Positions 52,806 to 61,555 of a stretch of 64,000 bases of DNA are shown piece by piece. The position numbers and the translations under genes were made by a program. Source of the DNA: Planctomycetaceae bacterium (GTDB taxonomy: Bacteria > Planctomycetota > Phycisphaerae > Phycisphaerales > SM1A02). The DNA lies in NCBI GenBank assembly GCA_947474065.1, contig CANJHD010000004.1, positions 23,791 to 87,790 on the forward strand, in the 5' to 3' direction. The notes under the pieces are model-generated. The model ran no database searches. It saw only the letters and a list, made by a program, of their open reading frames with translations, and was not told the origin of the DNA. Numbering within the stretch: the stretch's first letter is position 1; each line of letters opens with the position of its first letter.

Positions 52806-53852
52806 TCACGCTGCTCCAGGTTCCGCCGGTATGTTCGCTTGCAGCGCCGCGACCTGCTTCTCTAGTTCTCGGGTGCGTCGGATCAATTCTGGCAGCTGCT
52901 GCACAGCGATGAACTGGCGCTTGGCCAACTTGTCTGGAATAGCCGGTACGCCAAGGACCAATGCCCCGTCCGGGACATCGCGCATCACCCCACTCTTGGC
53001 ACCAACAATCGACTGCTTCCCAAGAGTCAGATGGTCGGCCACTCCGGACTGCGAAGCAATGACGGCGTAATCGCCCATCTGCACGCTGCCAGCAAATCCC
53101 ACTTGACCCATGATCAGGCAGTGCTTCCCAATCTGGACGTTGTGTGCAACATGCACAAGATTGTCGATCTTGCTGCCTTGCCCAATCACAGTTGGCCCAA
53201 GGGCCCCGCGGTCAATGGCGGTGTTCGCACCAATTTCCACATCGTCATGGATGATGACGATCCCCACCTGCAGCATCTTGCGGTGGCGACCTTCATCAAA
53301 TACATAGCTGTATCCGTCGGCACCAATCACCGTGCCGGAGTGAATGCTGACACGACTACCCACTTGGCATCCGGGATAGATCACAACATTGGGATGGAGC
53401 CGAGTGTCATCGCCAACAATGCAATCGGTACCGATGTTCACGGCGCTCAGCAGCGCGCAACGTTTGCCGATCGTGGCCCGCGCGCCGACTACGCAATACG
53501 GCCCGATGTGCGCGGTTGCATCAACCTGCGCTGAGGGATCAATGACCGCTGTCGGATGGATTCCCGCCGCATGCTCAACAGCTGGATGAAAGAGCGGTAA
53601 AAGGCGAGCCACGGCGATACGCGCATCAGCCACCCGAATCACCACTTTGGAGGACGGCTGCACTTCACCCGAAACCAAGATGGCCGACGCTCCGCTGCGC
53701 TCAGCGGCCTCAAGGTACGAAGCCTTCTCCGCGAACGTCAGGTCACCAGGACCTGCCCGATCCGCTGGCGCGAATCCTTTGAGAATGACGGAGCCATCGC
53801 CGTGAACTTCGCCATGAACGCGCTCAGCGAGCTGTGTTGCTGTGAATTGCAT
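52806..53852 (-). CDS. lpxD: UDP-3-O-acylglucosamine N-acyltransferase
   Basis: 348 residues; third step of lipid A synthesis, adding a hydroxyacyl chain to the 2-amino group. N-terminal uridine-binding domain (LKGFAPADRAGPGDLTFAEK), then a left-handed beta-helix of hexapeptide repeats (IGANTAIDRGALGPTVIG) with the catalytic His in VHVAHNVQIG, and a C-terminal helix (LPELIRRTRELEKQVAAL). Shows that the organism makes lipid A. No other lpx genes are adjacent. Confidence 0.94.
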   Translation of the reverse strand: MQFTATQLAERVHGEVHGDGSVILKGFAPADRAGPGDLTFAEKASYLEAAERSGASAILVSGEVQPSSKVVIRVADARIAVARLLPLFHPAVEHAAGIHPTAVIDPSAQVDATAHIGPYCVVGARATIGKRCALLSAVNIGTDCIVGDDTRLHPNVVIYPGCQVGSRVSIHSGTVIGADGYSYVFDEGRHRKMLQVGIVIIHDDVEIGANTAIDRGALGPTVIGQGSKIDNLVHVAHNVQIGKHCLIMGQVGFAGSVQMGDYAVIASQSGVADHLTLGKQSIVGAKSGVMRDVPDGALVLGVPAIPDKLAKRQFIAVQQLPELIRRTRELEKQVAALQANIPAEPGAA

Positions 53853-53899
53853 GTTGTATATGGGGCCGGCACGCCGACCACGAAACGGTGGACTTGGAG

Positions 53900-54931
53900 T
53901 CAGTGACCAGCTGCCGGGCGCAGGCGGCGACTAGCCGCATGCTTGGCGTGACCAGCAAGGCACTCCTTGAGACTGATCATCTTCTGCGCATCGACATCCC
54001 ACACCTTGAGCCGCAAGCAGCGGTAGATGTCAATGGGACGAAGCGAGGTGGATTTAGGTGTCATCAGTTCCGGAATGGCTTTCTTCACTTCCGGCAAGCG
54101 ATAGAAAGGGATGCGCGAATTCAGGTGATGAATGTGGTGATAGCCAATGTTTGCAGTGAACCACGCCATGATCGGGCCGGTCCGCAAGAAACTAGAGGAC
54201 TCCATCGCGGCGATCTCATACGCCCAGCCTGCGCGGTTGTAGAAAGAAACACCGGGAAAATTGTGCTGCGCGTAGAAGAGGTATGTACCAATGGCACTTG
54301 CGATGAAGTGAGGCAGAATCATTGCCAATAGCAGCGCAGTCCATCCAAAGAACCACACCAACATCGAGCCGATGACAACATGCAGACTGATGGCAATGAT
54401 CCCGTCGTAGTGCTCGCTCGGCTTGTTAAAGAATGGATACACGCACATTCCGTAGAAGAAGATGAACACATATCCAAACAGGATCGTCAGCGGATGCCGC
54501 ATGAACTGGTACTTGAACCGGCGCCCTGGCGAGGAGCGCAGATACTCCTTGCTCGTCATGACCGGGAATGAGCCGATGTGTGCCGAGCCAAGTTTCGAGT
54601 TGTGCTTATGGTGATAATTGTGCGAACTGCGCCACACGCTGCTCGGACTGAGGCACAACATTCCGACGCACCACATGATTCGCTCCGCAAGGCGAGAGCG
54701 CGGCAGAATGGCGTGGTGTTGCTGATCGTGATAAATCACAAAGAGTCGAAGTACAAGCAATCCTTCAAGCAACATGCATGCGAGCCTGATGGACATATGA
54801 ACATTGAGAAGGGCTCCTGCAAAGGAGGCCGCTAGTAAGCCCAATGTTGAAAGCAGGTACCACCAACTGCGCGCTGTGGAGTCTGAGGCAAAGGGTCGAG
54901 TTGCAAGAATGAGTTCCTTGCCGGTACGCAC
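53900..54931 (-). CDS. Membrane fatty acid desaturase
   Basis: 343 residues; non-haem di-iron enzyme that introduces a double bond into an acyl chain in the membrane. Three His boxes are intact: HDQQHH, HNYHHKHN and GYHHIHHLN. Four or so membrane segments lie between them. The GTG start is inferred and could be a later Met. It is 47 bp before lpxD on the same strand. The electron donor is not encoded nearby. Confidence 0.88.
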   Translation of the reverse strand: MRTGKELILATRPFASDSTARSWWYLLSTLGLLAASFAGALLNVHMSIRLACMLLEGLLVLRLFVIYHDQQHHAILPRSRLAERIMWCVGMLCLSPSSVWRSSHNYHHKHNSKLGSAHIGSFPVMTSKEYLRSSPGRRFKYQFMRHPLTILFGYVFIFFYGMCVYPFFNKPSEHYDGIIAISLHVVIGSMLVWFFGWTALLLAMILPHFIASAIGTYLFYAQHNFPGVSFYNRAGWAYEIAAMESSSFLRTGPIMAWFTANIGYHHIHHLNSRIPFYRLPEVKKAIPELMTPKSTSLRPIDIYRCLRLKVWDVDAQKMISLKECLAGHAKHAASRRLRPAAGH

Positions 54932-55248
54932 CTTGCCTGCACTATTTTTGCTCGTTCCATCCTTACCGGATCGGTGACCATCCCCTTTGACAAACTGGCG
55001 AGGATTGGGGATGGCAATACTGATTTACGAAATCGCTTTCCGGCTGTCGACGAGGCGCGTCGAGCGGTGTCCTTGATGGAAGAAAAGTTCCATCTGCGGA
55101 GTGTAGTCAGGGACTGCAGCAATCGACTACAAAGAATCCGCAAATGGTCAGATGAGTTTTTGGGCGCGTCCGCCGAGCGAATGCCTAGCCCACTGAAATC
55201 GGCTAGAAAATAGGGTCATGCCCTGCCTGCGGAAGGGCTTCGGAGGCC
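54932..55248. other. 317-bp gap between desaturase and gyrB
   Basis: Divergent intergenic region that must hold the promoters for both neighbours. It contains one open frame of 79 codons (listed separately). I saw no tRNA or strong terminator. GGAGG lies 2 nt before the gyrB ATG at 55249. Confidence 0.5.
54974..55213 (+). CDS. Possible small protein upstream of gyrB
   Basis: 79 codons from a GTG, with text such as AVDEARRAVSLMEEKFHLRSVVRD and a basic C-terminus ending KSARK. The predicted helix and the position 35 bp before gyrB are compatible with a real gene, but the ribosome site is weak, the frame stays open further upstream and no family is recognised. DciA-like genes precede gyrB in some bacteria; this does not clearly match one. 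Confidence 0.28.
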   Translation: MTIPFDKLARIGDGNTDLRNRFPAVDEARRAVSLMEEKFHLRSVVRDCSNRLQRIRKWSDEFLGASAERMPSPLKSARK

Positions 55249-57912
55249 ATGCCAAACGGCATTCTCGGGTACGATTTCCGGTTCCCCGAAATGGCAGAAT
55301 CACAACCCATCCCAGCCGACAGCGCTGCGCCTCAGGGCGCCAACGCCGCCCCCACCGCCGACGAATACACCTCGAGCACGATCCAAGTTCTTGAGGGCTT
55401 GGAAGCGATCCGCAAGAGACCCGGCATGTACGTCGGCGGCTCTGGTCCAGAGGGTCTGCATCACCTCGTTTATGAGTGCGTCGACAACGCGATCGATGAG
55501 GTCATGGCTGGATACGCCACCAATGTTCATGTGACGATCGGTGTCGACGGCAGTTGCATGGTGGAGGACGACGGCCGCGGAATGCCGGTTGACCCCATGC
55601 GCCACGAGAACCCCACCATCAACGGTCGACCCGCGGTGGAAGTGATCCTGACCGAGGTGCACGCCGGCGGCAAGTTTGACGGCAATGCGTACAAGGTCTC
55701 GGGCGGCCTGCACGGCGTCGGTATCAAGTGCGTGAACGCGCTCAGTGAGTGGACTGAAGTGGAAGTTGACAAGGGTCCAAAGACTTACAAGATTGCGTTT
55801 GCGCGCGGCGAACTCTCGGAACCGCTCCACATCATTGCTGAACGCCAAACGGGTGGACGGAACGGCACGCGCATCTCCTTCAAGCCCGATCATGAGATCT
55901 TTGCGGACACTGATTTCCAGTACGAGCGCCTTGAGCATCGTCTGCGCGAACTGAGCTTTCTAAATCCCGGCGTCAAGATCTCTCTGCGCGACGAGCGCGT
56001 CGACTCCTCGGGCAACATCCGCGAGGAACATTTCCACGCCGCCGATGGTTTGGCGGGTTATGTTCGGCACATGAATGCCGCAAAGAACACGCAAAGCCCC
56101 GTGATCGCGGTCACCCGCGAGGACGAGGAAAGCGGTACGCGCGCAGACATTGCCATGCAGTACACGGACGCGATGAACGAAACGCTGTTGGCGTTCGGCA
56201 ACAACATTCCGAACCGCGATGGCGGCACGCATGTCACTGCATTCAAGCAAGCGGTCACAGTGGCAATCAACGGCTACGGTCGACGCACAGGCATCTTCAA
56301 AGACGGCAAGGATGCAATCACCGGCGAGGATCTGCGCGAAGGTTTGACGGCCATCATCAGCGTTAAGTTGAAGAACCCAACGTTCAACAACCAGACGAAA
56401 GAGAAACTCCTCAACCCCGAGATCGCCACCTTTGTCAGCGGAGCACTGAACGAGTTGCTCGGCGCATGGCTTGAAGAACACCCCTCGGAAGCCAAGAACA
56501 TCTGCAACCGTGCAAAGCTCGCTGCCGAGGCACGCGAGGCTGCACGCAAGGCTCGCGAACTCATCAAGCGCAAGGGTGCTTTGGATTCCGGCGGTATGCC
56601 ACACAAACTCGCTGACTGCTCATCAAGCGATGTGGAGAAGACCGAACTATTCATCGTCGAAGGTGATAGCGCAGGTGGAAGTGCCAAGGGCGGTCGCGAT
56701 CACGTCTGCCAAGCAATCCTGCCGCTGCGTGGAAAGCTTCTGAATGTGGAGCGCGCCCGTCTCGATAAAGTTCTCGGGTTCGAAGAAATCCGCACGCTGA
56801 TTCAGGCTCTGCAATGCGGCATCGGCGAAGACTTTGATCACGCCAAGCTTCGTTATGGTCGCGTCATCATCATGACCGATGCAGATGTTGACGGAAGCCA
56901 TATCCGCACGCTGCTACTCACTTTCTTCTTCCGACAGATGCCCGAATTGGTGCGCCGTGGTCGCATCTACATTGCACAGCCCCCGCTCTACCAAGTGGCG
57001 CGAGGCAAGCACAGTGAATATGTCTTGAACGATCGCGAGATGGGCGACACGCTCGTTGACCTCGCGCTCAAGCATTGCTCGCTTGCGGTGCGTAGCGAAG
57101 ATGGCGAAGTTGCCCATGAGATCTCATCGGACAAGGTTCGTACGGTGATCCGTATCTTGAACCGCCTAGAAGAGCTGGTGACTATTTCTCAGCGTCGCGG
57201 CATTCCGTTCCCCGCGCTACTTGCTGCGCGCAAGGATGATCCCACTGGCAATGGACACTTGCCGGGCTGGCAATTGGCGTGGGCTGGCGGCGATGGATTG
57301 TTCTTCACCGAAGCCGATGCCGTGGCCTTTATGCAGGCAAATGGGCTGGAACTCGGCGAAGCCAAGACCACCGCGAACGCTGCGCAAACAAACGCTGCTG
57401 CGGCACTCGCAAATCAAGCGGCTCTCGCGGCGGGCACTGGCCCAGCGGCGCGACCTGCGCAGTTGCGCGTCCTCCACGAGAACAAGGAGCTGGAGAAACT
57501 CTTCCAGCAACTGATCGCCAATGCAATCAGCATCAGCGACTGGGCACTCGAACAGACAGAGACCGTGACCGGCGACAAACTCCCCACCAAGTATGCGTGG
57601 CGCGTTCGCAATGAGAAGGACGGCTCGTACGAGTGGGCTGAGGCGCCGAGCGTGCACAGCATCTTGCGCGTTCTGTACGAAGTCGGCCGTCGCGGCATTG
57701 AAGTGAAGCGCTTCAAGGGTCTAGGCGAGATGGAGGCTCTGCAACTTTGGGAGACCACCATGGATCCATCCAAGCGCACTCTGCTGCGCGTGACATGGGA
57801 CGCCGCTGGCGAGGCCGACCAACTCTTCTCCATCCTTATGGGTGAGAACGTTGAACAGCGACGCGCTTACATTGAGAAGCACGCGCTCGAAGTCAAGAAT
57901 CTGGATGTGTGA
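55249..57912 (+). CDS. gyrB: DNA gyrase subunit B
   Basis: 887 residues; ATP-driven strand passage that introduces negative supercoils with GyrA. GHKL ATPase (YECVDNAIDEVMAGY, DDGRGMPV, GGLHGVG), transducer, then TOPRIM (EGDSAGGSAKGGRD, MTDADVDGSHI) and the C-terminal RFKGLGEM-type segment. An extra stretch of about 80 residues (about 680-750) rich in Ala and Asn interrupts the C-terminal half, making the protein longer than the usual 640-800. The first ATG may be replaced by one at 55291. gyrA is not in the window. Confidence 0.96.
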   Translation: MPNGILGYDFRFPEMAESQPIPADSAAPQGANAAPTADEYTSSTIQVLEGLEAIRKRPGMYVGGSGPEGLHHLVYECVDNAIDEVMAGYATNVHVTIGVDGSCMVEDDGRGMPVDPMRHENPTINGRPAVEVILTEVHAGGKFDGNAYKVSGGLHGVGIKCVNALSEWTEVEVDKGPKTYKIAFARGELSEPLHIIAERQTGGRNGTRISFKPDHEIFADTDFQYERLEHRLRELSFLNPGVKISLRDERVDSSGNIREEHFHAADGLAGYVRHMNAAKNTQSPVIAVTREDEESGTRADIAMQYTDAMNETLLAFGNNIPNRDGGTHVTAFKQAVTVAINGYGRRTGIFKDGKDAITGEDLREGLTAIISVKLKNPTFNNQTKEKLLNPEIATFVSGALNELLGAWLEEHPSEAKNICNRAKLAAEAREAARKARELIKRKGALDSGGMPHKLADCSSSDVEKTELFIVEGDSAGGSAKGGRDHVCQAILPLRGKLLNVERARLDKVLGFEEIRTLIQALQCGIGEDFDHAKLRYGRVIIMTDADVDGSHIRTLLLTFFFRQMPELVRRGRIYIAQPPLYQVARGKHSEYVLNDREMGDTLVDLALKHCSLAVRSEDGEVAHEISSDKVRTVIRILNRLEELVTISQRRGIPFPALLAARKDDPTGNGHLPGWQLAWAGGDGLFFTEADAVAFMQANGLELGEAKTTANAAQTNAAAALANQAALAAGTGPAARPAQLRVLHENKELEKLFQQLIANAISISDWALEQTETVTGDKLPTKYAWRVRNEKDGSYEWAEAPSVHSILRVLYEVGRRGIEVKRFKGLGEMEALQLWETTMDPSKRTLLRVTWDAAGEADQLFSILMGENVEQRRAYIEKHALEVKNLDV

Positions 57913-57921
57913 CGAACGCTG

Positions 57922-59214
57922 TTAGCGATCGCCACGCGGCGGAGGCGGAGGCGGACCGCCGCCTGGGCCTCTGCCGCCGGGACCACTCGGACCGCCCGGT
58001 CCACCGGGACCGCTCGGCGGAGGTGGAGGCGGAGCCTTCCGAACTGGCGCACTCGGCGGCGAGAACCACGCCGCGTCAAACGCGCCATTTGGAACTGCTG
58101 ATCGCTCAATAATCACAACGCGCGGTTCGGGGCGCCGGTCAGCTCCACGTCCACCATCTGGACCCGGGCCACCTGCCTGACCACGCCTGCCTTCTGGGCC
58201 ACGTTCTGGACCGCGACCACCTTCGGGACCACGACCACCTTCCGAGCCAGGCCCGCCCTCCGGACCACGACCACCTTCCGGACCACCCGGTCCTCCTTCA
58301 GGTCGATCATCGCGTGCCACGCGGGTGGTCATCGCATCCGGACGACCACTGCCAGTCGTTGCGACCGCATCACCCGCGCGAACAGCCCGCCGCGGAGCAC
58401 CCTCCGGCGGACCGCCAAAGTTCAATGCTGCACGCGTCACCAACTTCGTGGCCGGATCAATCGTCAACTCAATGCTCTCAGGGCCGCGGAAATCACTGTC
58501 GTCGTGGGTGGCGCAAATCTGCATGGCTCCGCCCTTGTCGCAGCGAACGATTTGATAGTGCGCTCCAATATCTGCAAGCAGCACATCAAGCCGATCCGCT
58601 AAGAGATCCCCTTCGGGCGTCTCAATGAATCGAGGCCAACGCGCATCAGTGGGCATGGAGAGCACATCCCCGCGCGGATCCACCGTCCAGCCAGTAGCGC
58701 CATCAGTGCCGCGCGTCATAGTGCGGCCGTCTTGGAAACGAATGTCAAGGCGCACATGCTCGGCATCTCGAATGTCAAGCGTTCCAACAGCGCGCGGGGC
58801 CTGCGCATCGGCCTCGCCAGCACGAGTCGGGAATACCAATTCCAACGCGTAACGACGATCGCCTGATCCCGACTCCGCCACTTGCGCGGCATGGAGGATT
58901 GAATCAGCAGATGCCGGCTGCGGCGAGAACAACAACGCGCTGCCCGCAATAATTGCGATCGACGCCGCTGCCGCAACTGGTGTTCGCCAATCCCAGCGGC
59001 GCCTATGGGGCGCCACAGAAGTGCCTGAAATACCGATAGAACCAGCGGTATGCACCGTCTCTGTTGCACTTTCTGATCGCAGCCGGACCACCGCGCGGTC
59101 AACCAATTGATCGACACGTTCCGGCGTGTCGTGACGCTGAACATGAATCAATGCGCCAATCCAACGATCGTTGGCGGTGTCCTCGTGCGCAAATCGATCA
59201 TCTTCAATGTTCAT
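57922..59214 (-). CDS. Anti-sigma-factor-like membrane protein with Gly/Pro-rich tail
   Basis: 430 residues from the ATG that overlaps the sigma gene stop (ATGA). The N-terminal 70 residues are acidic/helical and probably cytoplasmic. One membrane segment (about 78-100: PVAAAASIAIIAGSALLFSP) follows, then an outer domain (about 105-290: LLADRLDVLLADIGAHYQIV, STHD-like text) resembling DUF2092/LolA-like sensing domains. The last 130 residues are Gly/Pro/Glu repeats ending in PPPPPPRGDR. The coupling suggests that it binds and inhibits the adjacent ECF sigma; no zinc motif (HxxxCxxC) is present, so the mode is uncertain. Confidence 0.65.
   Translation of the reverse strand: MNIEDDRFAHEDTANDRWIGALIHVQRHDTPERVDQLVDRAVVRLRSESATETVHTAGSIGISGTSVAPHRRRWDWRTPVAAAASIAIIAGSALLFSPQPASADSILHAAQVAESGSGDRRYALELVFPTRAGEADAQAPRAVGTLDIRDAEHVRLDIRFQDGRTMTRGTDGATGWTVDPRGDVLSMPTDARWPRFIETPEGDLLADRLDVLLADIGAHYQIVRCDKGGAMQICATHDDSDFRGPESIELTIDPATKLVTRAALNFGGPPEGAPRRAVRAGDAVATTGSGRPDAMTTRVARDDRPEGGPGGPEGGRGPEGGPGSEGGRGPEGGRGPERGPEGRRGQAGGPGPDGGRGADRRPEPRVVIIERSAVPNGAFDAAWFSPPSAPVRKAPPPPPPSGPGGPGGPSGPGGRGPGGGPPPPPPRGDR
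58130..58300 (-). repeat. Tandem repeat coding Gly/Pro/Glu/Arg tail
   Basis: Imperfect repeats of an 18-bp type (reading GGPEGG or GRGPEGG in protein) make up this part of the anti-sigma-like gene. It is prone to length change by slippage and probably codes a disordered exported tail. Confidence 0.7.
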
Positions 59215-59777
59215 GTGGTCGCTCCCTTTGATTCCATGCATGTTGCCACCATCGCGCGAGCGCGCTGCAATCGCTTCTTCACTGCTTCAACATTCGCGCC
59301 CACTTCCGCCGCGATCCGCGCGATCGGCGCATCAAGACGATAGGAAAGATGGATCACCGTTCGATATTCATCCGGCAAGCGCGCCACGCAATCTTCGAGC
59401 CGCACGAGTTTGGCGCGGAACTCTTCGCGATCGCCACGATCTTCTGCCTCGGCGCGACGAACGATCGCATCGAGGATCGCATCATCGGTGGGCCGCTCGC
59501 GCCCCATCTTGGAACGATGGTCAAGCACGAGGTTGCGTGCAATGCCGCGCATCCATGCTCCGAACGGTCGAGTGCGGTCGTAATCCGGAAGGCGCCTCCA
59601 TGCCACCAAGACCGTGTCTTGGAAGATGTCATCAACGGAGGACGATGGAACCGACGCGCGCAAAAAAGCCAAGAGCCGCTCCCCGTGCTCGCGCACAAGA
59701 ATGGCGAAGACATCGGCGGCATCGGGGCCGCGACCGGAGTCGGTAGTCAGTCGGAGATTCGGGGGGATTTCAGACAT
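59211..59777 (-). CDS. ECF RNA polymerase sigma factor
   Basis: 188 residues. Region 2 (about 20-90: VDDIFQDTVLVAWRRLPDYD, FGAWMRGIARNLVLDHRS) and region 4 (about 125-180: ARLPDEYRTVIHLSYRLDAPIARIAAEVG, VKKRLQRARAM). The short linker fits the ECF group. It directs polymerase to a small regulon, probably released when the adjacent anti-sigma-like protein senses an envelope signal. The stop overlaps the next start (ATGA). Confidence 0.92.
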   Translation of the reverse strand: MSEIPPNLRLTTDSGRGPDAADVFAILVREHGERLLAFLRASVPSSSVDDIFQDTVLVAWRRLPDYDRTRPFGAWMRGIARNLVLDHRSKMGRERPTDDAILDAIVRRAEAEDRGDREEFRAKLVRLEDCVARLPDEYRTVIHLSYRLDAPIARIAAEVGANVEAVKKRLQRARAMVATCMESKGATT

Positions 59778-59898
59778 GAATCGAGGCTTCTGTTATTGCC
59801 CGAACCTGGCAATTGGGGACGGATTTCAGCGCCAAATGGGCGATTTGTAAATCGAAACGCCCGCAAATCACCCAAAGCGCACAGCGCCTCCGCATGCC

Positions 59899-60576
59899 TC
59901 AGCCCGCCTCACGGAATCCGCGTTCACGCAGTTGGCACGCATCACAGTGCCCGCACGGCTCCCCAGCGGGGGTCGGGTCGTAACAACTGATAGTTCTCGA
60001 AAGGTCCACCCCGAGCGCCCTGCCCCGGCGAACGATATCGGCCTTCGACAACATGAGGAGCGGGGTGTGCACACGCATCCACCGCTCGCTCCGCTCCGTG
60101 GCCTCAGTGCCGGCCCGCGTGGCCAAATTAGCCATGCGCTCGAAGGCCGCAATGAACTCGGGACGACAATCTGGGTAGCCGGAGTAATCGATCGCATTGA
60201 CGCCGATACCAATATCGCGCGCACCGATCGACTCAGCCATCGCCAATGCATGCGCTAGAAAGATAGTGTTGCGCGCGGGCACATAGGTGATAGGAATGTC
60301 ATGCGCGTGTTCCACATCGCGATCCTTGGGAACCGCAATGTCTGCGGTAAGCGCACTTGCTCCGAAGGCACGCAGGTCGATCAATGCCGTGCGATGACTC
60401 GCTGCGCGCAACTGCCGCGCCACCTCTGCTGCGCGCACGAGCTCCACGCGATGCCGCTGGCCATAATCAAAGCTAAGCGCGTGACACTCGAAACCCTCGG
60501 CCGAAAGATGTGCAAGAACGACGGCAGAATCCATGCCGCCCGAGAGAAGCACTACTGCACGCCGAGCACCACTCAT
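59899..60576 (-). CDS. queC: 7-cyano-7-deazaguanine synthase
   Basis: 225 residues; ATP-dependent conversion of carboxydeazaguanine to preQ0 in queuosine synthesis. P-loop LLSGGMDSAVVLAHL at the N-terminus, FDYGQRHRVEL, YVPARNTIFLAHALA, and the C-terminal zinc site with four Cys (ISCY...PCGHCDAC). Its ATG overlaps the MoxR gene stop (ATGA). No queD, queE or queF is adjacent. Confidence 0.95.
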   Translation of the reverse strand: MSGARRAVVLLSGGMDSAVVLAHLSAEGFECHALSFDYGQRHRVELVRAAEVARQLRAASHRTALIDLRAFGASALTADIAVPKDRDVEHAHDIPITYVPARNTIFLAHALAMAESIGARDIGIGVNAIDYSGYPDCRPEFIAAFERMANLATRAGTEATERSERWMRVHTPLLMLSKADIVRRGRALGVDLSRTISCYDPTPAGEPCGHCDACQLRERGFREAG

Positions 60577-61508
60577 GACGGACTCGCCACCTGTTCAAGC
60601 ACTTGCTGCAAGATGCGCCGCGTTGTGAGCGTGTCCCCTTGATGCATGTACGTTCGACTGACCACGCGATGCGCGCAGACAGGAATCACATTGCTCACCA
60701 CATCTTCCGGAACGCAGTAGTCGCGGCCTGCCAAGAGCGCGGTGGCGCGTGCCGACTGCGCAAGCGCAAGCGATCCGCGCGGACTGATGCCCACTTGCAA
60801 TTCCTCATGCGTGCGGGTTGCTGATGCAAGCGCAATGACGTAGTCAACAAGCGACTGATCCATGCGCACCGCATCCACTGCCGCCTGCAAATCAACTACC
60901 TCTTGGCCAGTCATCACTGGGCGAAGATCGCGCAATGTGGTGCGCGCGGGCTGTCGATGCAGAATTCTGCTCTCGTCATCAGGGCTTGGATAGCCCAACG
61001 ACATGCGCATCAAGAATCGATCGAGTTGATTCTCAGGGAGGAAATACGTTCCTTCAAATTCATATGGATTCTGCGTTGCCACCACAATGAACGGTGCCGG
61101 CAACTGGAATACATGGCCGTCCGCACTCACCGTTCCTTCAGCCATCGCTTCAAGGAGCGCGCTCTGCGTGCGCGGCGTGGCGCGATTGATTTCGTCCGCA
61201 AGCACCACATTCGCAAAGACCGGGCCCTTCTTAAATTCAAAGGCATCACGCTCGCGGTGGTAGATACTGACGCCCGTGATATCGGAAGGCAGAAGATCCG
61301 GCGTGCATTGGACGCGACTGAAAGTGCAGTCGAGGCTTCGAGCCAGCGCATTGGCTAGAACGGTCTTGCCAACGCCAGGAACGTCCTCAATCAGAACATG
61401 ACCGCGCGCAAGCAGGCAGACCACCAAGCGATCAACCGCCTGCATATTCCCCATGTAAACACTGGCGATGTTGTCACGAAGGCGATGGAGAGGGGCGACA
61501 TCGAGCAT
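60573..61508 (-). CDS. MoxR-family AAA+ ATPase
   Basis: 311 residues. Walker A GVGKTVLANALA, QCTPDLLPSDITG, Walker B NVVLADEINRATP, sensor 1 VATQNPYEFEGTYFLPENQLDRF, and the lid domain. CAGGAGG precedes the ATG. MoxR proteins act as chaperones that mature or insert metal into partner proteins, normally encoded beside DUF58 and VWA genes. None is here; the coupled gene is queC instead. Confidence 0.92.
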   Translation of the reverse strand: MLDVAPLHRLRDNIASVYMGNMQAVDRLVVCLLARGHVLIEDVPGVGKTVLANALARSLDCTFSRVQCTPDLLPSDITGVSIYHRERDAFEFKKGPVFANVVLADEINRATPRTQSALLEAMAEGTVSADGHVFQLPAPFIVVATQNPYEFEGTYFLPENQLDRFLMRMSLGYPSPDDESRILHRQPARTTLRDLRPVMTGQEVVDLQAAVDAVRMDQSLVDYVIALASATRTHEELQVGISPRGSLALAQSARATALLAGRDYCVPEDVVSNVIPVCAHRVVSRTYMHQGDTLTTRRILQQVLEQVASPS

Positions 61509-61555
61509 GTGCTGCCTCCTGCGGGCGGGAATGAAGTATATCGTTCACCCAACCC

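Noticed and set aside
57217..57657. Minus-strand frames inside gyrB
   Set aside because: GyrB motifs on the plus strand are unambiguous; the antisense frames are shadows.
58130..58300. Gly/Pro repeats as a CRISPR-like or minisatellite element
   Set aside because: They are in frame within a coding gene and code a low-complexity tail, so they are better explained as protein repeats.
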